Shown: piece after piece, positions 16,792-26,993 of the stretch
Layout of the letters: each line of letters starts with the position of its first letter
Numbering within the stretch: position 1 is the stretch's first letter
Assembly (NCBI RefSeq): GCF_030644385.1
Contig: NZ_CP130060.1
Location: 1,364,001-1,428,000, forward strand
Direction: 5' to 3'
DNA from: Stomatobaculum sp. F0698
GTDB lineage: Bacteria > Bacillota > Clostridia > Lachnospirales > Lachnospiraceae
DNA length: 64,000 nucleotides
Made by a program: the position numbers and the translations under genes
The notes under the pieces: model-generated
Database searches by the model: none
Told to the model about the DNA's origin: nothing
What the model saw: only the letters and a program-made list of their open reading frames with translations

Positions 16792-19700
16792 GGTTAGAAG
16801 CTCGCCCGGACTAAGCGCATAGATGAGCTTCTCCGCAACCTGTTTTCCCTCCGTCATTTCGAGCGCGAGCGCATAAAGCGAAAGCTGGGCTGTATAGTTC
16901 TCACGATAATGTTCGGGATCCCGATTTCGGTCCGTCTTATAGTCGAGGAGTATCATTTTGCCGTTCTCCTCAAACCAGGCATCGATTACCCCCTGTACGA
17001 CCACCGCTTCCTCGCTTTGCACGGAAGGGTCCGCTTCTCGCGCGGGAACGGCCATGACAAACGAGGACTCCCGATGCAGTTTTTTCTCGCGCTCCGCACG
17101 CGCCATGCGCGTAGCGAGCTCGCTCGACAAAAAGTTCAGTATCGGCTCCGCCGAAAGCAGTTCCCTGTCCTCTTTCTCCAAGGCGCCGCAGTGCTCGAGC
17201 TCATCCAAAAATAAGTTCAGTTCCGCCTCATTCCAATTTTTCCCGAAGTCAAGGGTCTCAAAGACCTTGTGGTAGGCTGTACCGCGGCGTGCCGCGGTCT
17301 CGGCGCCGCCGTTTAACGGCAAGAAAAACAGGGGCTCCGATATCCCTTCCTCCGCCGCTTCGTGAAGACGCTTTAACTCGGACGCGCTTCGCTTCACCTG
17401 CAAATTGACATCCGCCGCATGTGCATAGGGAAGGGAGAGCGGCAGAAAGCGCCTACGCTCCTCTTCACCGGCCTTCGCCTCGCAGGCCGCAGAGAGCGCC
17501 TCTTTGAGCGCCGCGACCTCGACCGCCTCCCCGAGCACCGCCTCTGCCCGCGACACAGCGCTCTCGCGCCTAAGCGCGATTCCGCAGCCTGCACTGTCCC
17601 GCGCCCTTGCGGCCAGGATCCAGTCGAGAAAGCAATTCGCAGTTTTAAGCTCCGCGCTCGAAAGCTGCGCTTCGTCAAAATCCGGTAAAAGCGTCTCTGT
17701 CTCTTTTTCGCCTGCCTTCACCGAAGCGCTCAGAATAAGTTTTTCTTTGGCGCGCGTCATCGCGACATAGAGGACACGGAGCTCTTCGCCGAGGGCCTCT
17801 GCCCGCAAATGCCAGGCAAAGGCTGCCTTCTTCTCCGTGCCGCCCTTCGCGTGCAGGTCAAAATCGACCGCATCCGCCGCAATGCCGAGCTTCTGGTCAT
17901 AGAGTATGCTTTTACTGCTGTCCCTGCGGTTAAAGCGCTTTGATAAGCCGGAAAAGAAGACGATGGGAAATTCGAGGCCCTTTGACTTGTGAACGGTCAT
18001 GATACGAACAGCCGCGGCCTCCTCACCCGGCAGCTGGGCTGCGCCGTAATCGGCATTGTACTTTTTCAGATTGTCGATGTAGCGCACAAAATCGCTGAGT
18101 CCCCGGTAGCCGATGCGCTCAAACTCCTCCGCCTTCACGATGAGCATCTGCAGATTCGCATAGCGAAGCTCCCCGCCCGGGCGCGCTGCCTGCTCTCTCT
18201 GATAGCCGCTCTCCTCATAGAGCGCCCTTAGAAACTGCGGGAGTTCCGTATAGCTCTCCTGTTCCCGCCAAGCGGCGAGTTTCGAAAACAGCGCCGCCGT
18301 CTTTTTTGCGGCTTCGCTCTCCCCGTCTTTTAAAATCGCAGCCTCGAGCCTCTCATAGAGACTCACGCCCTCGCCCTTCGCGGCGAGGGCGGCGAGTTCC
18401 TCTTCGCTGAGCCCCCCCACGGACGCATGGAGCACGGCCGCCAGAGAGATATCGCGGAAGGGATTATCGATGGCGCGAAGCAAGCTCAGCACGGTTCTGA
18501 CCTCTGTCGCGTCAAAATAGCCTGTCTTCTGCTCGGCGAGCGCCGGAATACCGTGACTCATCAGCACTTCGACAAAGCGCTCCGCCTGCCCCGAGGCCGC
18601 GCGGAGCAATACGGCTATGTCGCCGTAAGCCGCGGGACGCAGCCCGCCCGCACCGTCGGAGACCTTAATACCCGTTTCGGGATCCAGGAGTTCCAGGATG
18701 CGTCGTGCCACAAGTTCCGCTTCGAGCACAGAATCGGCGTCCTCGCTCTCCGCTTCCCGCTCACAGAGCAAAAGTTCTGTCTCGTAGGCTCCGGCTTCTC
18801 CTGCCGGAAAGACAGCCCCCGGATAAAGCGCCGCGTCGTCATCGTAGGCAACACCGCCGAGCTCCTCCCGCATGAGCCGCCGGAATACGGCGTTGCAGCT
18901 TGCAAGCACTTCCTCGCGGCTGCGAAAGTTCTTTCGGAGATCCACTTTGGTGTCCAGATTCGGCGGGAGTTCCCCGCCGCTGTCCTTATGATAGCTTCTG
19001 TACTTCTCGGCAAAGAGCTCCGGCTTCGCATGGCGGAAGCCGTAGATGGACTGCTTGATGTCGCCGACCAGAAAGAGTCTTCCGGCCTCGATTGCGCGGA
19101 GCAGTTCTTCCTGTACCCCGTTCGAGTCCTGATATTCGTCCACATAAATCTCGGCAAACTGACTCCGGTACTCCCGCGCAATTTCGCTCGGCTGTCTTTC
19201 GCCGCTCGCATCCTGCTCCCAGAAAAGCGCAAGCGTCTCGTGCTCGAGGTCCGAAAAATCCAGTAGATTTTTCTCCTGCTTCTTTGCCCGGTAACGCGCG
19301 GAAAAGCTGCGTGCCAGAGAAATCAGGGTGAGTACCGTCTCCGCATCGCCGCTCTCGCTTCCTGTCTCCGCATCGCCGAAGTCCTCTGCCGCCTTTTTGA
19401 GCGGCTTCTTCCAGAATTCGCGAAGGGCCTTTACCTGCTCCGCGAGCTCCTTGTCGCTGTCCTTCTTATTTGCTTTCAGCCGGTCGAACGTTTGAAACGC
19501 CCCCATTGCCTGCTTTGCCGCCGCATAGCTTTCCGCACGGCAAAGCGCCCGTATTTTTTCAAGATCGCTGTGCACAGCGGCCTCGTAGCCGCCGAGCGCC
19601 CCCGTCTCGCAGAGTTCCCTTGCCTCCTCCGCAGAGGGCAGGAGCTCTTCGCCGAGTGCCCTTAATTCCGCCGCCATGTATGCCGCCCAGACAGGCTCGG

Positions 19701-20337
19701 TTTCGGAGACTTCTCCCTCCTGCTTCGCCTCTTCCTCGCAGCGAAGAAACCACTCTTCCGGCCAGGGCATGCTCTCGGCAAATTGGCAAAGCGAAAGGAT
19801 TTGCTCGCCTATGCCGAGGTCCGCCTTCCCCTGGGAAAAGGCCTCCGCAAAGCGCAAAAAACCGCTCTCGCCCGCCTCATACTGTTCTTCGAGAAGTGAC
19901 TCCAGCACATCGCTTTTTAAGATGCGAAGTTCCTCTTCGCTGCCCACGCGAAAGGCCGGGTCCACCGGAAGGCGGTCCGCATGCTCCCGAAGCACCGAGA
20001 GACAAAAGCTGTCTATGGTTGTAATCTGCGCGGCATCGAGCGCCGCGAGTTCCCGCTTGGCACGCGCCGCACTTCCTGCCTTTCCCGCGCGCACGGCTGC
20101 CTCGAGGCTATCCTCCATGCGGCGCCGTATGCGCTCCCGCATTTCCGCAGCCGCCGCACGGGTAAAGGTCATAATGAGCAAGCGGTCGATGTCGACCGGC
20201 CGCGTTTCATCCAACACGCGCGACACGATGCGCTCGGTGAGAACGGCGGTCTTTCCGCTGCCCGCCGCCGCGGAGATTAGCAGCCGGCGCTCGGAGAGCG
20301 CTATGGCTCTCCCCTGTTCTTCGGTCCAACGCGTCAT
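16786..20337 (-). CDS. addA: ATP-dependent helicase/nuclease subunit A
   Basis: UvrD-type helicase and nuclease subunit of AddAB, which resects double-strand breaks for RecA, replacing RecBCD in Firmicutes. At 1183 residues it shows Walker A ISAAAGSGKTAVLTERI near 21-37, motif II YVDEYQDSNGVQEELL, GDIKQSIYGFRHAKPELF, and motifs V-VI (MTVHKSKGLEFPIVFF, LRVLYVAMTRAKEKL). The C-terminal RecB-type nuclease motif is ILLDYKTDR near 1135. The start overlaps the addB stop by 4 bases (ATGA). Confidence 0.97.
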   Translation of the reverse strand: MTRWTEEQGRAIALSERRLLISAAAGSGKTAVLTERIVSRVLDETRPVDIDRLLIMTFTRAAAAEMRERIRRRMEDSLEAAVRAGKAGSAARAKRELAALDAAQITTIDSFCLSVLREHADRLPVDPAFRVGSEEELRILKSDVLESLLEEQYEAGESGFLRFAEAFSQGKADLGIGEQILSLCQFAESMPWPEEWFLRCEEEAKQEGEVSETEPVWAAYMAAELRALGEELLPSAEEARELCETGALGGYEAAVHSDLEKIRALCRAESYAAAKQAMGAFQTFDRLKANKKDSDKELAEQVKALREFWKKPLKKAAEDFGDAETGSESGDAETVLTLISLARSFSARYRAKKQEKNLLDFSDLEHETLALFWEQDASGERQPSEIAREYRSQFAEIYVDEYQDSNGVQEELLRAIEAGRLFLVGDIKQSIYGFRHAKPELFAEKYRSYHKDSGGELPPNLDTKVDLRKNFRSREEVLASCNAVFRRLMREELGGVAYDDDAALYPGAVFPAGEAGAYETELLLCEREAESEDADSVLEAELVARRILELLDPETGIKVSDGAGGLRPAAYGDIAVLLRAASGQAERFVEVLMSHGIPALAEQKTGYFDATEVRTVLSLLRAIDNPFRDISLAAVLHASVGGLSEEELAALAAKGEGVSLYERLEAAILKDGESEAAKKTAALFSKLAAWREQESYTELPQFLRALYEESGYQREQAARPGGELRYANLQMLIVKAEEFERIGYRGLSDFVRYIDNLKKYNADYGAAQLPGEEAAAVRIMTVHKSKGLEFPIVFFSGLSKRFNRRDSSKSILYDQKLGIAADAVDFDLHAKGGTEKKAAFAWHLRAEALGEELRVLYVAMTRAKEKLILSASVKAGEKETETLLPDFDEAQLSSAELKTANCFLDWILAARARDSAGCGIALRRESAVSRAEAVLGEAVEVAALKEALSAACEAKAGEEERRRFLPLSLPYAHAADVNLQVKRSASELKRLHEAAEEGISEPLFFLPLNGGAETAARRGTAYHKVFETLDFGKNWNEAELNLFLDELEHCGALEKEDRELLSAEPILNFLSSELATRMARAEREKKLHRESSFVMAVPAREADPSVQSEEAVVVQGVIDAWFEENGKMILLDYKTDRNRDPEHYRENYTAQLSLYALALEMTEGKQVAEKLIYALSPGELLTL

Positions 20338-23300
20338 TCTCCCACCTCCTCATTCAGCGCGGCATCCATCTCGGCAAATACTTCTTCCGCCTTCCGCTTC
20401 TTATTTTTCCGCGCGCGATACCCCGTGATTTTGGCGTCAAAGGCACAGATATCGCGGTGCGGGCAGTACTCACAGCTCAACTGTCCGTCCTCTTCGAGCG
20501 GCAGGGCGCGAACATCGCCGCCCAGTATGGCCTCACCTGCCTCCTTCAGTTTCTCCTTGGCATAGGCCTGCAGTTTCAAAAAGCGCTCCGCGCTCACCGT
20601 GTTCTCACCGAGGCGTATCTTTCCGTCGCTCAGCTTGAGCGGCAGAAAGGCGCCGGCATCTTCTCCCTCACCGGCGAGCAGGGAGAGCGCGGTTTCATCG
20701 CTGTTCATGAGCCCGCTCGGCATGAGTTCCTTTAACTTTGCCTTGCGCATATCCTCTCTGTTTTTCACCTTGTCGAGATCCAAAAAGGCATCTCCGATCG
20801 GCGCATAGAAAATTGCGCCCGGCAAAATCTGTTTCTCCGGGTACTGACGCTCGACAAGCTCTGTGACCGCCGAGAGGTAGATAAGGAGCTGTAACTGCGA
20901 GCCGCTCAGAATGCGGTAGGGTTCCCAGCTCGTCGCACCGGTCTTATAGTCGACAATTTTTATATAGAGCTGACCCTCGTGTTCCGCCGTATCCACGCGG
21001 TCTATCTTTCCGCGGAGCCGCATGCTTCCGCCGCTGAGTTCCGGTGTGATCCCCGGCGCGTCCTGACTCGAGAACTGCAGCTCTTCCGCAGAGGGACGGT
21101 AGGCTCCCCGGCGCAGCTGTTCCGCCATAACCAGTATGCTCCCGGTGACAATTCTCGTTAATTTTTTGACAATCCAGCGGTTTTTCGCGCTGTCCTGATA
21201 GAGTTTACGCGCATCCGCCGCCACAGCCTCCTCGACCGCCTTGGCCGCGAGTTCCGCAAGATCCTCGTCGCTCTTTTCGCCGAGCTGTCTTCCCTCGGCC
21301 GCCGCTGCTTGAAACACAAGCTCAATCGCGCGGTGCGCGAGGCTACCCAGATCCTGCTGCGCGATTTCAAATTCGGGCAGCTGACGAAGCCGCAGTCCGA
21401 AATCGGCAAAATGGCGGAAGGGGCAGCGGAAAAACGACTCGATGCGGGTCACGGAGCCGGTGAGTACTTCCCCGTAGAGAGCCCGGGCGGTCTCCCGGAA
21501 CAGCTTTCCGCCCGCGTAAAGCGTGCAGGCGGAGGCCGTGAGTTCCCTGGCCTCCGTGCGCCTCTCCTCGTCCGATGAATAGGCGCGGAGCAGCGAAACC
21601 GCCGCTTCGCGTGCCGTCTCTGTTTTACCGCCTGCCTCCGCTTCTTTGCGCGCCGCGCGGAGTGCCTTTAAGAGCAGCTCCTCCGCCTCGCTGCGGGAAT
21701 AAAAAGCACCGTTATCCGGCTGTTTCGCCCTTCGGAGCCCCGGCAACAGCTGTTCCAAATGGCGGAGCAAGAATGAGGGGCGCATGGCCTTGCCGCCGCG
21801 GTTTACCGCGGAAAAACTGATGTGAAGTCGGTCCGAAGCCTCGGTGAGCAGACGGTATAAGTAAAAGCGCTGTTCGTAGAGCTGTTCCTTGGCACCGGGC
21901 GCGAGGATAAGCCCCTCTCCCTTTAGTTTTTCCCGCTCTCGCTCGCTGAGCACACCGCCCTCATCCCGTCGCTTCGGGAGCGCGTTGTCGTTTGCCGCGA
22001 GCAGGAAAAGGACCTTTGTGTCGAGAAAACGGGTGCGCATCATATCGCCTATGGTCACGCGGTCCGCATAGGCCGGAATCTGGCCGATGTGAATTTCCCG
22101 AAGGCCGCTCTCCAGCACGCCCGCCATATCCGCGCGGGACAGTCTCTCGCCCGAAAGCACTTCGCGCATCTCGGTGAGAATGCGCTCCGTCTCCGCATAA
22201 ACCTCCGAAAACTCCCTTGCGCGGGAGGCATCTCCCCGCTCCGTAAAGCGAAGGGCAGCGGCCGCAAGCTTCTCTTCGACCGAGAGCGCTTTCATCAGAT
22301 CGGATAATAAAGCCGCCACCTCGCCGACATCCGCCTCGCCGCCCTGAAAGGCTTCTCGAAGCGGCAGGAGAAGGCCCAGCATCTCCTCCTTGAAGCGATT
22401 TAACGCGTCCATGTCCGCTCCCTCAAGTTCGCGCGGACAGTAGGAAAAGGGCTCTTTGAGGCGCGTAAAACTCCGCACGCCGGTGAGTCCCATGTAATTT
22501 TCGAGCAGCGCGGTCTGCTTCCACGCTTCCGTGACCAAGGGATTGTGCAAGAAACGGAAAAAAGCGCGCGGCGAAAAGCCCTCCTGAATACATAGCAGGG
22601 CTGCGTTTAAAAGTTCCGGCAGCGGGTTGGCGCGCACCGAGAGGTTTTCATCGAGATGGGCGGGGATACCCGCCGCAAGAAAAGTATGCGAGAAGAATTC
22701 GCCCATGCCCTCAAAATCCGCGACCACGACCGCAATGTCGCGATAGCGGTAGCCCTCCTCTTTGACGAGGCGGAGTATATTCCTGGCCGCAGCTGCCGCT
22801 TCTACCTCCGGGGAGGCGAGCGCCGCAACCGTGACCGCCTTTACCTCTCCCTCGTATACCACGCCGTCATAGCGCAGCGCATGCGCGTCCAGAAAGGCAA
22901 GTTCCGGCGCCTTGAGGCGCGCGGACCCCGTGACAAAACAGTCCTGCCCCCGGGGCACGCGAAGTTTCTCCGCAGTATCCCGAATGTGACGCACATACGC
23001 GGTCGAGAGATGAAAGAGTTCTTCCTCCGGCAGTCTCTGATCCGGATCGAGGCCCGGATCCAGAGAAAGCACGAAGCGAAGATCCGCCGCAACCGCGAGC
23101 AGTTCTTCCAAAACACGGTACTGCACAGGCGTGAAGCCGACAAAGCCGTCGATTAAGAAGTGCGCGTTCCGGAGCAGCTTTGACTCCGGGATACAGGCCG
23201 CAAAGTGCCCGAGTATCTCTTCCTTCGGCAACTGCTTTCCGCGAATAAAGTCCTCGACGCCCTGATAGATGAGAGAAAAGTCGCGGAGCTTCATCGCAAG

Positions 23301-23750
23301 CAGGCGCTTTTCTTCCTTCTCCGCGAGTTCCGAGAAGCGCGAAGGCGCGGCGCCGTACTGCAGACACTCCGAAATCATGGACTTCACCTGCTCCGCAAAA
23401 CCTGTCTTTTTGACCTTACCCTTCCAGAGCAGCAAGTCTTTTTCGAGCATACCGCCGACACGCCGAACGACCATGGCCTTGCCGCTCTCATCCATGATGG
23501 GCGGGAGCTTCCGGTTTAACTCCTGAAACACCCGGTAGGCAAGGCGATTTAAGGAAAGTGCCTCCAAATTGCGGGAGGCATGGCGCGGGTGCAGCTCCAA
23601 GAGTTTCTTTTGCACGAGCATGCTGTACTGTTCCGGCACAATGACAAAAAAGCGCTCTTCCGGCGCCTCGAGGGAAGCCTCGATGATGTCCAGAAAAGCG
23701 CGCTCGGTTTTTCCGCTTCCGGAAGTACCGAAATAAAAAGAATAAGCCAC
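20334..23750 (-). CDS. addB: ATP-dependent helicase/deoxyribonuclease subunit B
   Basis: Second subunit of AddAB, a helicase-like protein with a nuclease and an iron-sulfur cluster. The 1138 residues begin with YFGTSGSGKTERAFLDII, a Walker A motif. The C-terminal nuclease motif IKIVDYKTGATSWEPY is near 930. The cluster cysteines are one at about 782 (FFRCPFRHFADFG) and the CEYCPHRDIC trio near 1096. The start codon is GTG at 23750, with GGAGGG five bases ahead. It follows hflX by 27 bases and overlaps addA by 4. Confidence 0.95.
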   Translation of the reverse strand: MAYSFYFGTSGSGKTERAFLDIIEASLEAPEERFFVIVPEQYSMLVQKKLLELHPRHASRNLEALSLNRLAYRVFQELNRKLPPIMDESGKAMVVRRVGGMLEKDLLLWKGKVKKTGFAEQVKSMISECLQYGAAPSRFSELAEKEEKRLLAMKLRDFSLIYQGVEDFIRGKQLPKEEILGHFAACIPESKLLRNAHFLIDGFVGFTPVQYRVLEELLAVAADLRFVLSLDPGLDPDQRLPEEELFHLSTAYVRHIRDTAEKLRVPRGQDCFVTGSARLKAPELAFLDAHALRYDGVVYEGEVKAVTVAALASPEVEAAAAARNILRLVKEEGYRYRDIAVVVADFEGMGEFFSHTFLAAGIPAHLDENLSVRANPLPELLNAALLCIQEGFSPRAFFRFLHNPLVTEAWKQTALLENYMGLTGVRSFTRLKEPFSYCPRELEGADMDALNRFKEEMLGLLLPLREAFQGGEADVGEVAALLSDLMKALSVEEKLAAAALRFTERGDASRAREFSEVYAETERILTEMREVLSGERLSRADMAGVLESGLREIHIGQIPAYADRVTIGDMMRTRFLDTKVLFLLAANDNALPKRRDEGGVLSEREREKLKGEGLILAPGAKEQLYEQRFYLYRLLTEASDRLHISFSAVNRGGKAMRPSFLLRHLEQLLPGLRRAKQPDNGAFYSRSEAEELLLKALRAARKEAEAGGKTETAREAAVSLLRAYSSDEERRTEARELTASACTLYAGGKLFRETARALYGEVLTGSVTRIESFFRCPFRHFADFGLRLRQLPEFEIAQQDLGSLAHRAIELVFQAAAAEGRQLGEKSDEDLAELAAKAVEEAVAADARKLYQDSAKNRWIVKKLTRIVTGSILVMAEQLRRGAYRPSAEELQFSSQDAPGITPELSGGSMRLRGKIDRVDTAEHEGQLYIKIVDYKTGATSWEPYRILSGSQLQLLIYLSAVTELVERQYPEKQILPGAIFYAPIGDAFLDLDKVKNREDMRKAKLKELMPSGLMNSDETALSLLAGEGEDAGAFLPLKLSDGKIRLGENTVSAERFLKLQAYAKEKLKEAGEAILGGDVRALPLEEDGQLSCEYCPHRDICAFDAKITGYRARKNKKRKAEEVFAEMDAALNEEVGE

Positions 23751-23777
23751 GCGAACCCTCCTCCGTAAAAAGCGGAA

Positions 23778-25037
23778 TTATATTTCTTGCGTGAGTTGCT
23801 CATAGAGTGCGTTCGGAACCTCCGCGCGCACGTAGATGCCCTCTGCCTCGTAGCGCTCCTCGAGCAGCTTCCCCTGCTTTCGTATGCTCTGGATGCGCCC
23901 CGCCGCAGCATAGGGAAACAGAGCCTCAAAAGCTCGGCGACTCTTCTTCTTTTCCGCCGAAATCAGCTCTTTGAGTGTCTCAAGCCCCTCTCCGGTCGCC
24001 GCCGAAATGCGAACGGAGGCCGCTGCATGGATGTCCTTCGGAAGCGTCTCCGCGCCCGGCAGATCCGTTTTATTGTAGACCGCGATGATGCTGTGCTCCT
24101 CCAAGGCTTCGAGCTCCCGCAGGGTCTCATAGACCACAGCCATCTGCGTATCCGCCTCCGGCGAAGACGCATCGACCACATGCAGGATGAGGTCTGCATA
24201 ACGGGCCTCCTCAAGTGTCGAGTGGAAGGCCTCAATCAGCTGGTGCGGCAGCTTCCGTATGAAGCCGACGGTGTCCGTGAGCAGCACTTCTTCGCCGCCC
24301 GGCAACGCGAGTTTTCGCGTGGTCGGATCCAGGGTCGCAAAGAGCTTATTTTCCGCGAGTATTCCCGCATCGGTGAGCCGGTTCAGCAAGGTCGACTTGC
24401 CGGCATTCGTATAGCCGACCAAGGCCACAATATAACTCCCGCTTCTCTCCCGCTGCGCCCGCGCGACCTCGCGATGCCGCTTCAGTTCGCCGAGTTTTTC
24501 GCGCAAAAAACTAATGCGTGCGCGGATGGCGCGACGGTCGAGCTCCAGCTTCTGTTCGCCCGGACCTCTGGTTCCCACACCGCCGCCGAGTCTGGAGAGC
24601 GACGAACGCATGCCGAGGAGATGTGCCTGCGTGTAATGAAGTTGTGCGAGCTCCACCTGGAGCTTACCCTCCGCCGTCACCGCGTGCCGCGCAAAAATAT
24701 CGAGAATAATCATGGTTCTGTCCATGACCTTGACACCGAGTGCATCGCTCAGATTTTTCATCTGTGCCGGTGATAACTCATCATCCGCCGCAACGGCATC
24801 TGCCTCAAGGCTGAAAAGCAGTTCCTTCAACTCTTCTATTTTGCCTTTTCCGAAATAGGTTCCGGGATCCGGCGCTTCGCGCGGCTGCATGAGACGGCCG
24901 ACCGGCTCTGCTCCCGCGGTCTTCAGCAGTTCCCCGAGCTCCGTCAGCGATTCCTCGCTTCCGTCCCGTTCTCTCTGCTGAATGCCGATCAGCACGACCC
25001 GTTCTTTCGCCTCTTCGGTCACAAACAGCTCAGCCAT
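23778..25037 (-). CDS. hflX: GTPase HflX
   Basis: Ribosome-associated GTPase thought to split stalled or stressed ribosomes. The 419-residue protein has an N-terminal HflX domain (about 15-110), a coiled-coil linker with SRLGGGVGTRGPGEQKLELD near 150-169, and a TRAFAC G domain. Its G1 is GYTNAGKSTLLNRL near 209-222, G3 DTVGFIRKLPHQLI near 257-270, and NKTD near 333. I place the start at ATG 25037, five bases after GGAGGG; a GTG three bases upstream is possible. The start overlaps the end of the TPR lipoprotein gene by 8 bases. Confidence 0.95.
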   Translation of the reverse strand: MAELFVTEEAKERVVLIGIQQRERDGSEESLTELGELLKTAGAEPVGRLMQPREAPDPGTYFGKGKIEELKELLFSLEADAVAADDELSPAQMKNLSDALGVKVMDRTMIILDIFARHAVTAEGKLQVELAQLHYTQAHLLGMRSSLSRLGGGVGTRGPGEQKLELDRRAIRARISFLREKLGELKRHREVARAQRERSGSYIVALVGYTNAGKSTLLNRLTDAGILAENKLFATLDPTTRKLALPGGEEVLLTDTVGFIRKLPHQLIEAFHSTLEEARYADLILHVVDASSPEADTQMAVVYETLRELEALEEHSIIAVYNKTDLPGAETLPKDIHAAASVRISAATGEGLETLKELISAEKKKSRRAFEALFPYAAAGRIQSIRKQGKLLEERYEAEGIYVRAEVPNALYEQLTQEI

Positions 25038-25839
25038 CACTGCCCTCCACTCTGGTCTTCAAAAACGCAATCTCATGTTCTATTTCTTCCCGGTTTCCCT
25101 GCCCGCTCTCAAGGAGCGCCGTGAAGCGCTGCAGCGCGTCCGCATACTCCCCGCGATATTCTTGACAAATCGCCTCGCGCTGCCGAAAAACCGCTTGCTG
25201 CGCAACATCGGCGGCCGTCAGGGTCTCGCCTGCCTCATACATCGCAAAGGCCTCATCCAGTTTTTTGGCGCTGACCAAGAGATCTCCGTAGTGCAGAAGA
25301 AAGCGACTGTCCTCCTTCGCGCTCGGATACAATTTCTCATACGCCGCACGCACGGTCTCCAGTTCATCCGCCGCTCCTCCGGCCCGCGCACTCTCCGCGA
25401 GCAGGTAGAGTGTCTCCAGATGCAGTTCTCGGTCCCCGCCCTTTTTCTCTGCCTCTTCGTAATAAGGCAGGGCGCCTTCCATGCCCTTGCCCGCCTTCAC
25501 GGCAGCGGCACAGGCCAGATCCAAATAGGCAGCTTTTCTGCCTCCTTTTCGGAGCAACTGCTCATAGTGCTCCAACGCCTCCTCGTACTTTCCCGCACGG
25601 TACTCCGCCTCCGCAAGGTAACTCAGAATATCCGCCTCTTCTTCATCCTGATGTGCGGTCCCGTAGTAGTCCATCGCATGACGGAAGGCGTCGATTGCCG
25701 CCTCGTAGTTTTCCTTCTGTAACTCCGTAATGCCCAGTGAACGGTATTTCTGTACCGCTTTTCTGCGCTCACTGCATCCGCTCAGCAATACCACCAGGGA
25801 AAGCACTATGACAATCCCGATTCCCCTCGTCTTCCGCAT
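25030..25839 (-). CDS. Tetratricopeptide-repeat lipoprotein
   Basis: A 269-residue predicted lipoprotein. The signal sequence runs MRKTRGIGIVIVLSLVVLLSGC, with the lipobox Cys at about 22. TPR-like helix pairs follow (GITELQKENYEAAIDAFRHA near 36-55, AEAEYRAGKYEEALEHYEQL near 75-94, and further degenerate units to about 250). Such modules usually bind protein partners on the outer face of the membrane; the partner is unknown. It lies between dut (12-base gap) and hflX (8-base overlap). No specific function can be assigned. Confidence 0.82.
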   Translation of the reverse strand: MRKTRGIGIVIVLSLVVLLSGCSERRKAVQKYRSLGITELQKENYEAAIDAFRHAMDYYGTAHQDEEEADILSYLAEAEYRAGKYEEALEHYEQLLRKGGRKAAYLDLACAAAVKAGKGMEGALPYYEEAEKKGGDRELHLETLYLLAESARAGGAADELETVRAAYEKLYPSAKEDSRFLLHYGDLLVSAKKLDEAFAMYEAGETLTAADVAQQAVFRQREAICQEYRGEYADALQRFTALLESGQGNREEIEHEIAFLKTRVEGSDG

Positions 25840-25851
25840 CGCTCTGCCTCC

Positions 25852-26283
25852 TCACCGAATACCGGTGCTGCCGAAACCGCCGCGGTTCTCTCCCGTGAGT
25901 TTCTCCACTTCCCGGAACGAGAGCACCGGCTGATGCTCCATGATGCGGAACTGACAGATTCTGTCGTTGACATGAATTTCGGTGTCTCGTACCGCGAGCG
26001 CCGGGAAAAACCACTGATCATCGTCCCCGCCGTAACTCTCATCGATGACACCCATAGAATTCACCTGGAGAATGCCGAAATTTTTGAAGGTCGAGCTGCG
26101 CGGCACCACATGCGCCTCATGGCCTGCCGGAAGCTGCATCGCAATGCCGAGCGGAATCAGGGCAAATTCTCCCTTTTTGAGGCTCACATCCGCCGCCGCG
26201 CGGAGATCCACCCAGTCACTCTTTCCGTCGATATAGCGCAGTCGTTCGATCGCTTCGCTAAAATACTTGATTGCAATCTCCAT
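25852..26283 (-). CDS. dut: dUTP diphosphatase
   Basis: Hydrolyses dUTP to dUMP and pyrophosphate, keeping uracil out of DNA and feeding thymidylate synthesis. The 143-residue protein is a trimeric-type dUTPase. The motifs are [20 protein letters not shown] near 39-58, [24 protein letters not shown] near 76-88, DRICQFRI, and the flexible C-terminal motif RGGFGSTG, which closes over the nucleotide. It lies 1 base after the scpB stop. Confidence 0.94.
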   Translation of the reverse strand: MEIAIKYFSEAIERLRYIDGKSDWVDLRAAADVSLKKGEFALIPLGIAMQLPAGHEAHVVPRSSTFKNFGILQVNSMGVIDESYGGDDDQWFFPALAVRDTEIHVNDRICQFRIMEHQPVLSFREVEKLTGENRGGFGSTGIR

Positions 26284-26284
26284 C

Positions 26285-26890
26285 TCAGACTTCCTCCCCC
26301 AGTTTTCCCTCTTCCGTTCCGAAGCGGTAGTTTAACTCCCGCTTGACTTCTTCCTGGATTTCCGCCTCCTGATCCGGTGTGACCGAGGGCAGATCCTGCT
26401 TCGAGTCCACACCGAAGCGCCGCAAAAATTCTTCGGTGGTCGCAAAGAGGGCTGGACGCCCCGGAGCGTCCAGCCTTCCGGCTTCATAGATGAGTCCGTA
26501 CTCGACCAGCTTATTGACCGCGTGGTCGGAAGACACACCTCGTATCTTTGAAATTTCCATCTTGGTGACGGGTTGACGGTAGGCAATGATCGCGAGGGTT
26601 TCCAGAACAACCTGACTCAAAACCTGACGTCTGGGCTCTTTTGCGACACGGATCAAAGCATCGTAAAACTCCCGCTTGGTGCCGAGCTGCCAGGCATTCT
26701 CCAGACGGAGTAAGTGAACCCCGCGGTCATTTGCCTCATAGCGCTTTGCCAGTCGCTCTGCCGCGGCCTCTGCCTCCGCCGTCGTGCACTCCAGTGCCGC
26801 CGCAAGCAAGCCGGTCTCGACCGATTTTCCCATTGTAAAGAGCACCGCCTCTACCACGGCTTCCTGCCGCTGCATTTCCGCTTCTGTCAT
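26285..26890 (-). CDS. scpB: Segregation and condensation protein B
   Basis: Kleisin-associated subunit of the SMC-ScpAB condensin. The 201-residue protein has the family's paired winged helices. Typical blocks are [12 protein letters not shown] near 13-24, [13 protein letters not shown] near 59-71, [19 protein letters not shown] near 92-110 and [22 protein letters not shown] near 112-133. The usual partner scpA is not upstream; instead there is a promoter and then an unrelated secreted repeat protein, so scpA must be elsewhere. Confidence 0.94.
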   Translation of the reverse strand: MTEAEMQRQEAVVEAVLFTMGKSVETGLLAAALECTTAEAEAAAERLAKRYEANDRGVHLLRLENAWQLGTKREFYDALIRVAKEPRRQVLSQVVLETLAIIAYRQPVTKMEISKIRGVSSDHAVNKLVEYGLIYEAGRLDAPGRPALFATTEEFLRRFGVDSKQDLPSVTPDQEAEIQEEVKRELNYRFGTEEGKLGEEV

Positions 26891-26919
26891 GCGCCTTCCT
26901 CCACTCGATAGTATGTTCT

Positions 26920-26949
26920 ATTATACCCCGTCCTTTCCGCTCTTGTCCA
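26920..26949 (-). promoter_or_regulatory. Promoter of the scpB operon
   Basis: Minus-strand TGGACA (26944-26949) and TATAAT (26920-26925) with an 18-base spacer, about 30 bases before scpB. It probably drives scpB-dut-TPR-hflX-addB-addA. No terminator is visible between the upstream repeat-protein gene and this promoter. Confidence 0.75.
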
Positions 26950-26993
26950 TGTGGCTTTTCCCGTCATAAGTGCCATCCGTGGCGAAAGAAAAC